In this document: positions 1-8,135 of the stretch, in pieces | How positions within the stretch are numbered: the stretch's first letter is position 1 | Layout of the letters: each line of letters begins with the position of its first letter | From: JAQBDA01 sp041301185 | GTDB taxonomy: Bacteria; Chloroflexota; Anaerolineae; Anaerolineales; UBA4823 | Direction: 5' to 3' | NCBI GenBank assembly: GCA_041301185.1 | Contig: JBFYSV010000080.1 | Location: 1-26,340, forward strand | DNA length: 26,340 nt | Program-made: the position numbers and the translations under genes | The notes under the pieces: model-generated | Told to the model about the DNA's origin: nothing | Seen by the model: the letters and a program-made list of their open reading frames with translations, nothing else | Database searches by the model: none

Positions 1-127
1 TGCTCTCCATGGTGTAGCCTTTGCCTTCTAAAAAAGCTTCGAGCAACATTCGTTCCAGGGTAGATTGGGGGCCATCGGCGACGCAGCGATCAATATCCTC
101 TGGATTGGTGGTTGGGTTTTCAGACAT
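1..127 (-). CDS. Unidentified small protein, N-terminal part only
   Basis: Forty-two codons are visible from an ATG at 127 before the gene leaves the window. A strong Shine-Dalgarno (GGAGGTG) lies just upstream, and the reading frame stays open to the edge. The peptide starts MSENPTTNPEDIDRCVADG and continues with a charged, probably helical stretch. I see no signal peptide, membrane segment or metal motif in this fragment. It follows the fumarate-reductase-like gene by 65 bases on the same strand, so it may be the last gene of the same transcript. I do not recognise the family and assign no function. Confidence 0.7.
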   Translation of the reverse strand, partial: MSENPTTNPEDIDRCVADGPQSTLERMLLEAFLEGKGYTMES

Positions 128-192
128 TTTACACCTCCAAAAACTGCTACTTCCCCATCGAATTGAAACATTGCCCTGCCTGGATCCAGCTA

Positions 193-1854
193 TCAGGTGA
201 GACTGGCGTCTACCAGCGGTTCCACCTCATGCCGGGTGTAATCCGGCAGGATGATTGGCGAGGGCGGGCTTTCATCTAAGCCCAGCGAACTGCGTGCATG
301 ATTCCATTGAGTGATATGATCCAGGGATGGCTCACCGGGCGAGTGAGTTTGTACCCAGAGCGCGGCAGCCGTGCCAGCCCGCCGCCCGAAGACGCAGATA
401 TCTAACAGGCTGTTACCCATCAGGCGATTGCGCCCGTGAATGCCACCCGCCGCCTCGCCAGCAACGAATAAGCCGGCAATGCCTGTGCTGCCATCCGGCT
501 GGATGGCTATGCCGCCGTTTTGGTAGTGCAGGGTGGGATACACCAGGATCGGCTCGTGAATCAAGTCGATGTCAAAGCGCTTGTACTGGCGCACCATGGC
601 AGGCAGCTCCCTGGCAATGGTGCCAGCCCCGTGGATCAGGTCGATCATCGGCGCGTCCAGCCAGACGGCAGGCTGTTCGGTTGGGGTAACCACACCCCGA
701 CCGGCCTGGCTGCACTCGCGGATAAAGGCAGCCGCCTCAACATCCCGCGTTTCCAGCGGGTAGACAAACTGCTCTCCATCCCGGTTGCACACCTGGGCGC
801 CCAGGCCGCGCACTTTTTCAGTGACCAGCTGTCCAAGGATCTGTTCGGGATAAGCCGCACCAGTTGGGTGATATTGCATCGTGTTTATGAAAGCTAAACG
901 GGCTCCAGCGCGATATGCCAACACCAACCCATCGCCGGTAGCGCCGTAATGGTTGGTTGTAGGGAAACCCTGGTAGTGCAGCCGGCCGCTGCCGCCGGTT
1001 GCGATAACAACCGCCCTGGCTCGCACGGTTATCCAGCGCCCGGTGTCCATGTCTTTTAACACCGCCCCGGCGACCTGCCCGTTCTCATCCAGGAGCAGCT
1101 CGACAGCCGGGCGAAATTCCCAGATACGGATAGAACCGTGACCATTCGCAGCCACATTCGCCTGCGAGCGCACCTCATCCCGCAAGGTGCGCATGATCTC
1201 GGCGCCGGTGTAGTCGCGGGCAGCGTGCATCCGCTTGCGGGAAGTGCCCCCACCGTGAATGGTGCGCAGCGTCCCATCAGGCTCTTTGTCGAACATCGCG
1301 CCGAGCGATTCCAGCCAGGCAATCACCCTTGGTGCGTCGGTGACCAGCGCCTCCACCAGATCCGGGTCATTGGTATAGCCACCGCCGCCCACAACATCCA
1401 GGTAATGCATGGCAGGCGAGTCGTTGTCTTTATCCGCCGCCTGGATACCGCCCTGCGCCATCATTGTGTTGGCATCTCCGAAGCGCAGCTTGGTAGCAAG
1501 CAGCACATCTGCGCCACCGGCTTTAGCCATCAGAGCTGCAGAGGCGCCGGCTCCGCCGGCGCCAATGACCAGGACATCGCAACTGGTATTTAACAGCCCC
1601 TCATCCAGGTTAAAGGAGGGATCTATCAGGGGGGGAGCTTGCAAAGCACCGACCAGCTCTTTTGGGGCGCGGTCCCCTTTATTTGCACCCAACTGAAGCT
1701 CTTTGAACGCCGCTTCAATATAGTCTGGGTGGAAGTTCTTTAACACAGTCTGGCGTTCCTCCGGGGAGAGGCGCGGGAAGGTTTCGTGGAGACGTTGTGA
1801 GCGTGTAGCCTCAACTTTTTCGATTGATTCACTTAAGGGTGGTGGGTAAGACAT
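193..1854 (-). CDS. Fumarate reductase/succinate dehydrogenase-type flavoprotein (soluble)
   Basis: A 553-residue FAD protein of the SdhA/FrdA/L-aspartate oxidase family, which interconverts fumarate and succinate or a similar pair. The dinucleotide fold is at residues 94-125 (GAGGAG at 98-103). Active-site elements are recognisable: HPTG at 329-332, TEKVRG with Arg349, PTLHY with His443, and the NRL segment around Arg475/Arg477. The position of the covalent-FAD histidine in FrdA appears to be Asn129 (ANTMMAQGG), as in aspartate oxidases, so the flavin is probably non-covalent. About 90 residues precede the FAD fold, an unusual extension, and the C-terminal helical part looks short. GAGG lies five bases before the ATG. 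No membrane-anchor gene is nearby, and the likely Fe-S partner is the 221-residue protein at 4169-4834. Substrate is unproven. Confidence 0.85.
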   Translation of the reverse strand: MSYPPPLSESIEKVEATRSQRLHETFPRLSPEERQTVLKNFHPDYIEAAFKELQLGANKGDRAPKELVGALQAPPLIDPSFNLDEGLLNTSCDVLVIGAGGAGASAALMAKAGGADVLLATKLRFGDANTMMAQGGIQAADKDNDSPAMHYLDVVGGGGYTNDPDLVEALVTDAPRVIAWLESLGAMFDKEPDGTLRTIHGGGTSRKRMHAARDYTGAEIMRTLRDEVRSQANVAANGHGSIRIWEFRPAVELLLDENGQVAGAVLKDMDTGRWITVRARAVVIATGGSGRLHYQGFPTTNHYGATGDGLVLAYRAGARLAFINTMQYHPTGAAYPEQILGQLVTEKVRGLGAQVCNRDGEQFVYPLETRDVEAAAFIRECSQAGRGVVTPTEQPAVWLDAPMIDLIHGAGTIARELPAMVRQYKRFDIDLIHEPILVYPTLHYQNGGIAIQPDGSTGIAGLFVAGEAAGGIHGRNRLMGNSLLDICVFGRRAGTAAALWVQTHSPGEPSLDHITQWNHARSSLGLDESPPSPIILPDYTRHEVEPLVDASLT

Positions 1855-1880
1855 GCGTACCTCAAGACATGGGTTCTAGA

Positions 1881-2984
1881 TCAATCGCTGCCCCAGGGCA
1901 ATTCATGCAGGGGGTTGCCTGGGATATAGTGATTCTCCTGGCGAATACGCTGGCTCAGAGCTGTCAGGAACAATGTGAGCGGCACTTTGCGGTGGCATTC
2001 CTCCTCACACATCCCGCAGCCCGAGCAGGAAGCCAGCCAGCGGCTGGCTTGCACCAGCTCTGAAAGGGACGCCCGTTCGGCAGACGGTACCTGGTTCTTG
2101 CCCACCCAGGAATCAAGCTCCCCATGATAGAGCGGGCAAGCATACAGGCATTTGCCGCACAGCGAGCAGCTAGCAAACCATGCCAGCAAGCAGCCGAGAT
2201 CGTCAAAGCGGCAATTCCCTGGGGTTCTGGTGACCAGGTGCTTGCGCATCCCGGCATGGGCATCGGCGACTGCTCCGACCAGAGTCTCGCGATGGCTGAC
2301 CTGGTACTCTGTCGCGGGGTGCTCGACCAGGATGCCCAGCCCCAGGCAATGGTCGCAGGTTTCATCGTGTGCCAGGACGAGCACATATTTATCGAGATCC
2401 ACGCCGATTGTGCCGATTACAGCATCGGCTCCCCAGGGGGCAGGCCAGTCGCAGATCTGGCAGGCGGTGCGATATTTCTCCATTTGGAAACCGGCAGCAG
2501 AGATGTTACGCAATGTCTTGCGGGTGAGCTCATCCGTGTTTTGACTTTTCAACTCTCGCTGGTAATCTTTGGCGTTATAGGTGCCCATGCAATCCACACC
2601 AAAGATCACCATTTGATCCTGACGAGAGCCAGCCGCACTCAAACGCGGCAGCTGCCCCTCTTCTGCGCCCCATTTGCACATCTCTACGTATGTCCGTAGC
2701 TCGCACGGGCGCAGGATGGCCCCCATGCGCTGGCCTGGGTGCTCCAGGCGGAGCTGGTAAGCCTTCCCGGCGGCGTTGCCCAACATCAATGGAGCGAATG
2801 GGTTCACTCGCTGGAGATCAGATGGATCATCGATGATTTGGGTAACGATGTTGGCGGTTTGGGGATCTTCAACTGGAGCCAGCAATGCGATGGGTTGGAA
2901 CTGGTCCCACCAGGCGACCATGAAATTACGCACTGCCTGGAGTGTGTTTCCGCTTTGGACTTCAAGAATTCGATTTACCTGCAT
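1881..2984 (-). CDS. FrhB/FdhB-like Fe-S protein (copy 3)
   Basis: A 367-residue member of the coenzyme F420 hydrogenase/dehydrogenase beta-subunit (FrhB/FdhB) family, fused to a two-cluster ferredoxin tail. Family members often carry FAD and pass electrons between F420 or another donor and Fe-S partners. Visible features are RPCELR (Cys94), a DCMGTY segment (Cys132), CQIC (Cys175, Cys178), and two 4Fe-4S motifs at Cys273/276/279/283 and Cys320/323/326/330. In the last motif the usual proline after the fourth Cys is His. An extra CDHC pair (Cys210, Cys213) lies mid-protein. GGAGG sits six bases before the ATG. It lies between the acyl-CoA-dehydrogenase-like and fumarate-reductase-like genes, suggesting an electron link between them. 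F420 use is not shown. Confidence 0.82.
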   Translation of the reverse strand: MQVNRILEVQSGNTLQAVRNFMVAWWDQFQPIALLAPVEDPQTANIVTQIIDDPSDLQRVNPFAPLMLGNAAGKAYQLRLEHPGQRMGAILRPCELRTYVEMCKWGAEEGQLPRLSAAGSRQDQMVIFGVDCMGTYNAKDYQRELKSQNTDELTRKTLRNISAAGFQMEKYRTACQICDWPAPWGADAVIGTIGVDLDKYVLVLAHDETCDHCLGLGILVEHPATEYQVSHRETLVGAVADAHAGMRKHLVTRTPGNCRFDDLGCLLAWFASCSLCGKCLYACPLYHGELDSWVGKNQVPSAERASLSELVQASRWLASCSGCGMCEEECHRKVPLTLFLTALSQRIRQENHYIPGNPLHELPWGSD

Positions 2985-3003
2985 TAGGAACCTCCATTAA
3001 TGT

Positions 3004-4113
3004 TTAGAGAGTTGCCAGGCTCAACTCTTCGGTAGCGATGGCAGCCCGCGCTTGTTGGATGGCAAGCTGGAGAGTCTGGTTGGAAACCAGGCCTCGCACC
3101 ATCCGCTGCGGCTCGATCTGGGGTGTAGGTCCCGGTCCGGCAAAGATCATTGTCGTGCGATCGATCGATCGCTGGAGCATCTCAGCAGTAGCCAGGCGCA
3201 CCTGTGCAGCAGAACTACGCAGGTCTTTGGATGGGTTTGTGTCCGCCTGCCAGGCGGCATGATAGACAAGCCACCGTGCGCTCTCAACATCCACGCGCAT
3301 CTCAGCCAGCATATCCTGGATCGCCGGGCGGACGGCGAGAGGGGCTCCTAAAGAGACCCAATCTCGGGCGTGCTCCACTGCCATTTCGATGAGACGGTCA
3401 ACAATGCCCACATAGCGCGCCCCGATCCGTATCCAGGCGCGCGGGGCTTCGTCCGCGCCCAGCTTCAGCGCTCCCCCTGGCTCTCCGAGCAACGCCTGTG
3501 CAGGGGAAGAGCAATCATGCATTTCTACGATCAATTCCTGGCTGGAATTAATCGATATCCCTGGTTGACCAATATCCACCAGGAAGGCAGTAACACCTTG
3601 GGGAGCCTGTGCGTACAAGATTAGAAAATCGTCTGGTTTGGGGAGGGTGCTCAAAGCTTTGCGCCCGCTAAGCACATAGCTGCCGTTTACCGGCTTTGCT
3701 GTGGTCAGCCAGCTTTCCGGGCGGCTGCCGTTGGGTCCAGGCTCGCGAACTGCCAGGATGGCGCGCCGCTCTCCTGCCAGGGCGGGTTCTAAAAAATGGG
3801 TAACTTGTTGGTCTGTGCAGGCGAAGAGCGAAGCCGGCACTTCGCCAATTTCAAGCGGAATGAATGTCTTGCCCAATTCTTCTTCAATCAGACAGGCGCT
3901 GACGGTATCCAGACCACCGCCTCCGAACGCTTCGGGCACAGTCAAACCCCATAAGCCCATCTGTTCGATAGCCTGGCGTAAGCGAGCGCGTTCCTTGTCT
4001 TCCAGCGTGCCGCTGGTGAAGTACTTCATCTCCAGGGGCCGAGCTTCTTTCTGGACGAAACGCCGCAGCATATCGCGCAGCATGATGGTATCTTCAGGAA
4101 ATTCGAAATCCAT
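3004..4113 (-). CDS. Acyl-CoA dehydrogenase-like flavoprotein, catalytic Glu not recognisable
   Basis: A 369-residue acyl-CoA dehydrogenase (ACAD) fold protein. The N-terminal helical domain includes GLWGLTVPEAFGGGGLD (53-69), the middle strand domain includes an FLVD segment near 177-180, and the C-terminal helical domain includes FAGPGPTPQIEPQRMVRG (324-341), matching the family's FAD/dimer region. By eye, the stretch after RMVRG lacks the usual Tyr-Glu-Gly segment that supplies the catalytic base in medium-chain enzymes. The alternative glutamate of isovaleryl/long-chain enzymes seems to be Pro224. It may therefore be a divergent dehydrogenase or a non-catalytic flavoprotein. No electron-transfer flavoprotein genes are visible, and the neighbours are FrhB-like and Fe-S proteins. 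AGGAT lies about eight bases before the ATG. Confidence 0.83.
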   Translation of the reverse strand: MDFEFPEDTIMLRDMLRRFVQKEARPLEMKYFTSGTLEDKERARLRQAIEQMGLWGLTVPEAFGGGGLDTVSACLIEEELGKTFIPLEIGEVPASLFACTDQQVTHFLEPALAGERRAILAVREPGPNGSRPESWLTTAKPVNGSYVLSGRKALSTLPKPDDFLILYAQAPQGVTAFLVDIGQPGISINSSQELIVEMHDCSSPAQALLGEPGGALKLGADEAPRAWIRIGARYVGIVDRLIEMAVEHARDWVSLGAPLAVRPAIQDMLAEMRVDVESARWLVYHAAWQADTNPSKDLRSSAAQVRLATAEMLQRSIDRTTMIFAGPGPTPQIEPQRMVRGLVSNQTLQLAIQQARAAIATEELSLATL

Positions 4114-4145
4114 AGTATCAAATCCTGGTGCTTAGTTGTCTACCC

Positions 4146-4159
4146 TCGCCTGGAGGCGA
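4146..4159 (-). repeat. Intergenic perfect inverted repeat
   Basis: A 14-base perfect palindrome (TCGCCTGGAGGCGA on the plus strand) lies between the iron-sulfur subunit gene and the acyl-CoA-dehydrogenase-like gene. In the transcript it could form a short GC-rich hairpin. No U-run follows, so it does not look like an intrinsic terminator. It could be a processing or stability element, or chance. Confidence 0.3.
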
Positions 4160-4168
4160 AAGGCAGCT

Positions 4169-4834
4169 CTATTTTTCGATCTCCCTGGCGTTGTAACGTA
4201 CTTGCAGCTCAGCCAGGGGTAGTGATTTCAGCTCACGCAACTCTGATTGGTAGACCCCTGCCTCGATTTCCTGGACTCTCAGGCGCAGGTGCTGGGCGGG
4301 AGGCGATAGGTACTTGCCGTAAAGCCTGCGCCCCAGCTGGGCGACGTTGGGCGGTACAAGCTCGCCCGGACAGCGAGCCACACACAGCCCGCATACGATA
4401 CAGTCAAAGGAGATATCTGCCAGAGCAACCAGGTCGCCTCTCAGGGCAGCAGACATATAGCTCATGACATCGATCTCTTGCGGGCAGGATTTCGTGCACG
4501 TATTACAGCCAAAACAGCGTACAATCTCAGGGTAGAGTTCCAGCAGTGTCTCTCCAACCGGCTGGAGCTCTTCTAATAGATAAGCCGGGCGCTGGGCAGG
4601 GAAGAAGGCAATTGGTCCCAGTATCATGCCGGGCACTACCACGGTCTGGCAAGCCAGGGCAAAGTGCAATTGGTGATCACCCGCCAGGCGATAAACAGTG
4701 CTGCATGCTCCACAAAAACCACCCCGGCAACCCACACCGCGAGTCAGGTGAAATCCAGCCCATTCGTAGGCTCTCAAGATGGTCAGGCCATCGGGGACTT
4801 CGTATCTCTGGTTGTAGATATAGATCTCAATCAT
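4169..4834 (-). CDS. SdhB/TfrB-like iron-sulfur protein (2Fe-2S plus two 4Fe-4S motifs)
   Basis: A 221-residue electron-transfer subunit. The N-terminal plant-type 2Fe-2S domain has Cys36, Cys41, Cys44 and Cys62 (CRGGFCGAC, then ACQT). Two clostridial-type motifs follow: CFGCNTCTKSCP at 107-118 and CIVCGLCVARCP at 145-156. The order resembles fumarate reductase iron-sulfur subunits and the N-terminal part of methanogen TfrB, but the HdrB-like part of TfrB is absent. It probably wires the flavoprotein at 193-1854 and/or the acyl-CoA-dehydrogenase-like protein to the Hdr modules upstream. It starts eight bases after the preceding gene's stop codon with a weak ribosome-binding site, so translation is probably coupled. 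Confidence 0.85.
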   Translation of the reverse strand: MIEIYIYNQRYEVPDGLTILRAYEWAGFHLTRGVGCRGGFCGACSTVYRLAGDHQLHFALACQTVVVPGMILGPIAFFPAQRPAYLLEELQPVGETLLELYPEIVRCFGCNTCTKSCPQEIDVMSYMSAALRGDLVALADISFDCIVCGLCVARCPGELVPPNVAQLGRRLYGKYLSPPAQHLRLRVQEIEAGVYQSELRELKSLPLAELQVRYNAREIEK

Positions 4835-4842
4835 GTTTCACT

Positions 4843-5280
4843 TCACCCGTTCAACAGCAAATCGAGTACCAGCATTTCATCTGAGGTTGCTTTTGCCAGC
4901 AGCTCAGCCATGCCTTCTGCCAGGTGGGTTTGCACCAGGAAGTGCTTGATGGTAGGGTCGACCTGAGGGCAGGCAAGGGCGCAGTTGCCGCAGCGGTCGC
5001 AATCTTCGCCAACCAGGGTTTCCAGCGCCATGGAGGTGCGCGACTCGGTGCGCAGCTTGCGGCGCGGGTCGCGCGCCAGCACAGGGCAGGCGTCCATGCA
5101 GCAGCCGCAGCCCAGGCAGGCTTTCGTGCCCGCCAGATTTTCGGTCACTTTGAGCATATGGCTGGGACCGAAGCCGGAGCTGAGCAGGCGGCAGCGGGCA
5201 ACCGGGGGGCGCGGCTGTGAGAAGATCAGGCGCAAAATCGGTTCGATGCGGCGCGGATCAGTTTGAACGCGTAAGGGCAT
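4843..5280 (-). CDS. Small HdrC-like dicluster ferredoxin
   Basis: A 145-residue cytosolic protein with two 4Fe-4S motifs separated by about 30 residues, as in HdrC. The first is CLGCGCCMDACP (Cys55, 58, 61, 65, with an extra Cys60) and the second is CDRCGNCALACP (Cys94, 97, 100, 104). An N-terminal region of about 50 residues and a helical C-terminus flank them. HdrC proteins carry electrons between HdrA and HdrB-type subunits. Here the protein lies between an FrhB/FdhB-like gene and the 2Fe-2S subunit, so it may connect Hdr module 2 to the dehydrogenase/reductase block. AGGAG lies six bases before the ATG. The exact partner is unknown. Confidence 0.78.
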   Translation of the reverse strand: MPLRVQTDPRRIEPILRLIFSQPRPPVARCRLLSSGFGPSHMLKVTENLAGTKACLGCGCCMDACPVLARDPRRKLRTESRTSMALETLVGEDCDRCGNCALACPQVDPTIKHFLVQTHLAEGMAELLAKATSDEMLVLDLLLNG

Positions 5281-5305
5281 AATGATCTCCTGGGTAGCTG
5301 GGTAA

Positions 5306-5320
5306 CCTGCCTCAGGCAGG
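5306..5320 (-). repeat. Stop-codon hairpin
   Basis: CCTGCC and GGCAGG form a perfect six-base-pair inverted repeat around a three-base loop. On the coding strand the loop is TGA, the stop codon of the FrhB/FdhB-like gene at 5312-6310. No U-run follows, so this is not a canonical terminator. It could affect termination efficiency or RNA stability, or be incidental. Confidence 0.35.
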
Positions 5321-6310
5321 GGTTAATTCAAACTTAAGCTCGCGGCTGATACGGCTGATGATGGCGGTCAGGGGCAGGTGGTTGGGGCAGGCTTGTTCGC
5401 ACATACCGCACGATACGCAAGAAACCAGCCAGCGCACTGCAGCTTCGCGGTTTGAAACTGGCTCGCTCCCGGCTTGAGCTATCTCAAAAGAGTAGATGGG
5501 GCAGACGTCCAGGCATTCACGGCAGGGGGCGCAGTTCTGCAGATGTGTAATCAGCTCTTCGACATCCTGGGGCAGGCTCTCGTTAAGGTCTCGGATCATG
5601 TGCTCCAGGGTGCGAGTCCGGCGCTCGACCAGAATGTTGACGGTTTTCTCATGCTGGGCAATCAAGGCGGGCGGGGCCTCCCCGTCTGTGATCTGGTCCA
5701 GGTTTAACTTGCGGGCAGTTGCATCATCTTTTGCCTGGACAAGCAGGACGTGCTTGACCGGCAATCCCAGCAGGCAGACCAGTACGTCGCCCTGGCTGGC
5801 CTGGGGCGAGGTGCACATCTGGCAGGCGTGGCGGAAGCGGTGCAGGGCGATTCCACCCTGGCGGGCATGCCCGAGGTTTTCCTGAGTTAGCTGCTCCACA
5901 GAGCCGGCCTTCTGGACGCGCCACTCGAAATCATCCTCCGGATAGCTGGCAAGGCAATCCACGCTGATGATGAGCCAGTTTTTCAGGTCAAGCTCTTCTC
6001 GCCGGGCAATCTCGGTTAGAGCGCGCTCCTCGCAAGAGCGCAGGACTGCACCAAAACGCCCTTGGGGATGTTCCCGGGCATAATCGACCACCAGTTTGGA
6101 TGCGTTGACCGGCATGAGCGGTACACACGGATCTGCTACCTGGAGAAGATCCGTGCTCTCCACAATGTGAGGTGTCGTCTCTGTCTCCCCTTCCTGATAG
6201 ACGGGTAAGAGCATACCTTGCAGCTCGGCCTGTTGCCAGAGATCAAACAGGAGCTGGCGCAGGGTTTTTAACGGATCGTCATGGGTATAGATCATCCAGG
6301 CATTTGTCAT
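5312..6310 (-). CDS. FrhB/FdhB-like Fe-S protein (copy 2)
   Basis: A 332-residue FrhB/FdhB-family protein, the shortest of the three copies here. It keeps the family pattern: RSCEER (Cys93), a VDCLASYP segment (Cys119), CQMC (Cys163, Cys166), and two ferredoxin motifs, CAPCRECLDVCP (260-271) and CVSCGMCEQACP (298-309). It lacks the additional cysteine run found in copy 1. The likely role is flavin/Fe-S electron transfer between a soluble donor and the HdrA-like proteins. It directly follows the 578-residue HdrA-like gene and precedes the HdrC-like gene, so it belongs with module 2. An AAGGTG site lies five bases before the ATG. Whether it binds F420, formate-dehydrogenase partners or another donor cannot be told. 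Confidence 0.82.
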   Translation of the reverse strand: MTNAWMIYTHDDPLKTLRQLLFDLWQQAELQGMLLPVYQEGETETTPHIVESTDLLQVADPCVPLMPVNASKLVVDYAREHPQGRFGAVLRSCEERALTEIARREELDLKNWLIISVDCLASYPEDDFEWRVQKAGSVEQLTQENLGHARQGGIALHRFRHACQMCTSPQASQGDVLVCLLGLPVKHVLLVQAKDDATARKLNLDQITDGEAPPALIAQHEKTVNILVERRTRTLEHMIRDLNESLPQDVEELITHLQNCAPCRECLDVCPIYSFEIAQAGSEPVSNREAAVRWLVSCVSCGMCEQACPNHLPLTAIISRISRELKFELTPA

Positions 6311-6344
6311 GTTTGCACCTTCCTGATAGAGATACCAGTATGGA

Positions 6345-8081
6345 TTAAGACAGTTCGGTCTGAGGCAGGATAAGCAGCTCGCTGTCCACCTGCCAGTTCA
6401 TCAAGGCATCGATCTGGCTGATAAACTGCTCGAATGTGAAATGATGCACATTAATTGCGCCAGACGGGCAGGTGGCAGCGCAAGCCCCGCAACCCTGGCA
6501 TAGCACCGGGTTGACAGTCATTACATGGCGCAGCGGGTGCAGCGATAGGGCGCCAAATGTGCACACCTCAGCGCACTGCCCGCAGCCAGCGCAAATTTCC
6601 TCATCAATGAATGAGGTTGTAGCTTCCACCTGCACCTGGCGGCGCATCAACGGGATCATGGCAGCCGAGGCAGCTGCCCTGGCTTGAGAGATGGTATCGC
6701 AGATATCTTTCGGTCCCTGGCAGCAACCAGCCAGGTAGACGCCCGCCATGGAAGTATCTACCGGGCGCAGCTTGGGGTGTGCCTCCATCATGAAACCATC
6801 CGTCGATCGAGAAAGCTTGAGCAGACTGGTGATCTCAGCGCTATTTGAGCGCGGTTCCATCCCAACTGCCAGCACGACCAGGTCTGCCTCAACCTCAACG
6901 GATTCGCAAAGCAAGGTGTCTTCAGCCCGCACCACCAGCCGGTCGCCACGGCGGATGATCTCCGATGGGTTGCCGCGCCGGTAGAGGACGCCGTCCTGGC
7001 GTATCTGGTCGTAGTACTCCTCGAAGCCCTTTCCGTAAGCGCGCATGTCCATGTAAAACACAGTTACCTGTGAGTTGGGCAGGCGCTCGCACACCAGGTG
7101 CGCCTGGCGGGCGGTCACCATGCAGCAAATCCGCGAGCAGTAAGCATTGCCCACGTTTTGGTCGCGCGAGCCGACGCACTGGATAAAGACGACGTCTCTA
7201 GGTGAGTGCCCGTTGGCAAGGAGCTCACCGGCAGCCAGTTTTTCAAAATCGAGGGTGGTCACCACCTCGGGGTAGACGCCATAACCCAATTCCGGCCTGC
7301 GCCGGGCGTCAAACACGTTGAATCCGGTAGCTACGATAATGGTGCCGGCGGGCACTGAGACGGTCCGATCATCCTGTTGCACCTTCACCTGGAAGTTGCC
7401 CACGTAGCCATCTACGACTCGGACGCGGGCTGAAGTCATCACCTGGATGAGCGGGTGTGTGGTCACCCTTTCGATTAAGGGTGCGATCAGTTCCGCGGTT
7501 GATTCCAGGGTTGGAAACGTGCGGTGCAAGAGGGCGACATGACCTCCCAGCTGCGCTTCCTGCTCGACCAGGGTAACCTGGAAACCGGCATCGGCAATAT
7601 CCAGGGCAGCCTGCATACCGGCCACCCCGCCGCCAATCACGACCGAGGCCGGGGTCACCGGCACCTGGCGCACCGCTAAGGCTTCAAGCCCTCTGGCTTT
7701 GGCTACCGCGGACGAGACAAGATGCATAGCCTTGGCGGTAGTATCCGGGTGGCTGGGGTGAACCCAGGAGCACTGCTCGCGGATATTTGCCATCTCAAAC
7801 TGATAAGGGTTCAGCCCCGCCTCGGCTACGGCGGCCCGGAAGGTGAGCTCGTGCATGCGCGGCGAACAGGAAGCGACCACAACCCGGTTCAGGTTTAAGT
7901 CCACAATATCTTGTTTAATCAATACCTGACCAGGGTCAGAGCACATATAGGTATAATCGCGGGCGATCACCACGCCGGGTAGCTGAGCAGCTAAACGGGT
8001 CAGGGCTTTCACGTCCACAGTGGCGGCGATATTGATGCCGCAGTGACAAATGTAAACGCCGATCCTGGGTTTATCGCTCAT
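6345..8081 (-). CDS. hdrA: HdrA-like flavoprotein, 578 residues
   Basis: An HdrA-family FAD/Fe-S protein, the bifurcating core of heterodisulfide reductase systems. Domains: an N-terminal HdrA domain (CHCGINI at 12-18, ASCSPRMHE at 70-78), the FAD fold (GGGVAGMQAA at 150-159), a second flavin half with Cys302, Cys315, Cys319 and Cys320, and a C-terminal two-cluster ferredoxin (CAGCGQCAEVC at 497-507, CQGCGACAATCP at 528-539). After HRTFPTL, where its partner has CxxC and an inserted ferredoxin, this copy reads ESTAEL with no cysteines. It is therefore complementary to the 458-residue HdrA-like protein at 9607-10983, recalling the QmoA/QmoB pair. GGAGAAG lies seven bases before the ATG. Confidence 0.92.
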   Translation of the reverse strand: MSDKPRIGVYICHCGINIAATVDVKALTRLAAQLPGVVIARDYTYMCSDPGQVLIKQDIVDLNLNRVVVASCSPRMHELTFRAAVAEAGLNPYQFEMANIREQCSWVHPSHPDTTAKAMHLVSSAVAKARGLEALAVRQVPVTPASVVIGGGVAGMQAALDIADAGFQVTLVEQEAQLGGHVALLHRTFPTLESTAELIAPLIERVTTHPLIQVMTSARVRVVDGYVGNFQVKVQQDDRTVSVPAGTIIVATGFNVFDARRRPELGYGVYPEVVTTLDFEKLAAGELLANGHSPRDVVFIQCVGSRDQNVGNAYCSRICCMVTARQAHLVCERLPNSQVTVFYMDMRAYGKGFEEYYDQIRQDGVLYRRGNPSEIIRRGDRLVVRAEDTLLCESVEVEADLVVLAVGMEPRSNSAEITSLLKLSRSTDGFMMEAHPKLRPVDTSMAGVYLAGCCQGPKDICDTISQARAAASAAMIPLMRRQVQVEATTSFIDEEICAGCGQCAEVCTFGALSLHPLRHVMTVNPVLCQGCGACAATCPSGAINVHHFTFEQFISQIDALMNWQVDSELLILPQTELS

Positions 8082-8135
8082 ATTTTTGCTTCTCCGGGTA
8101 CGCCGATGTTCGCCAGCAGCCGCTGATCTTGGAGT

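Noticed and set aside
2124..2699. Open frame of 191 codons on the plus strand
   Set aside because: It lies wholly within the FrhB/FdhB-like gene on the other strand, has no family resemblance and no ribosome-binding site I could see.
4146..4159. Intrinsic terminator between the Fe-S subunit and the acyl-CoA-dehydrogenase-like gene
   Set aside because: The palindrome is perfect but short, with no U-run after it on the transcribed strand, so termination is not supported.
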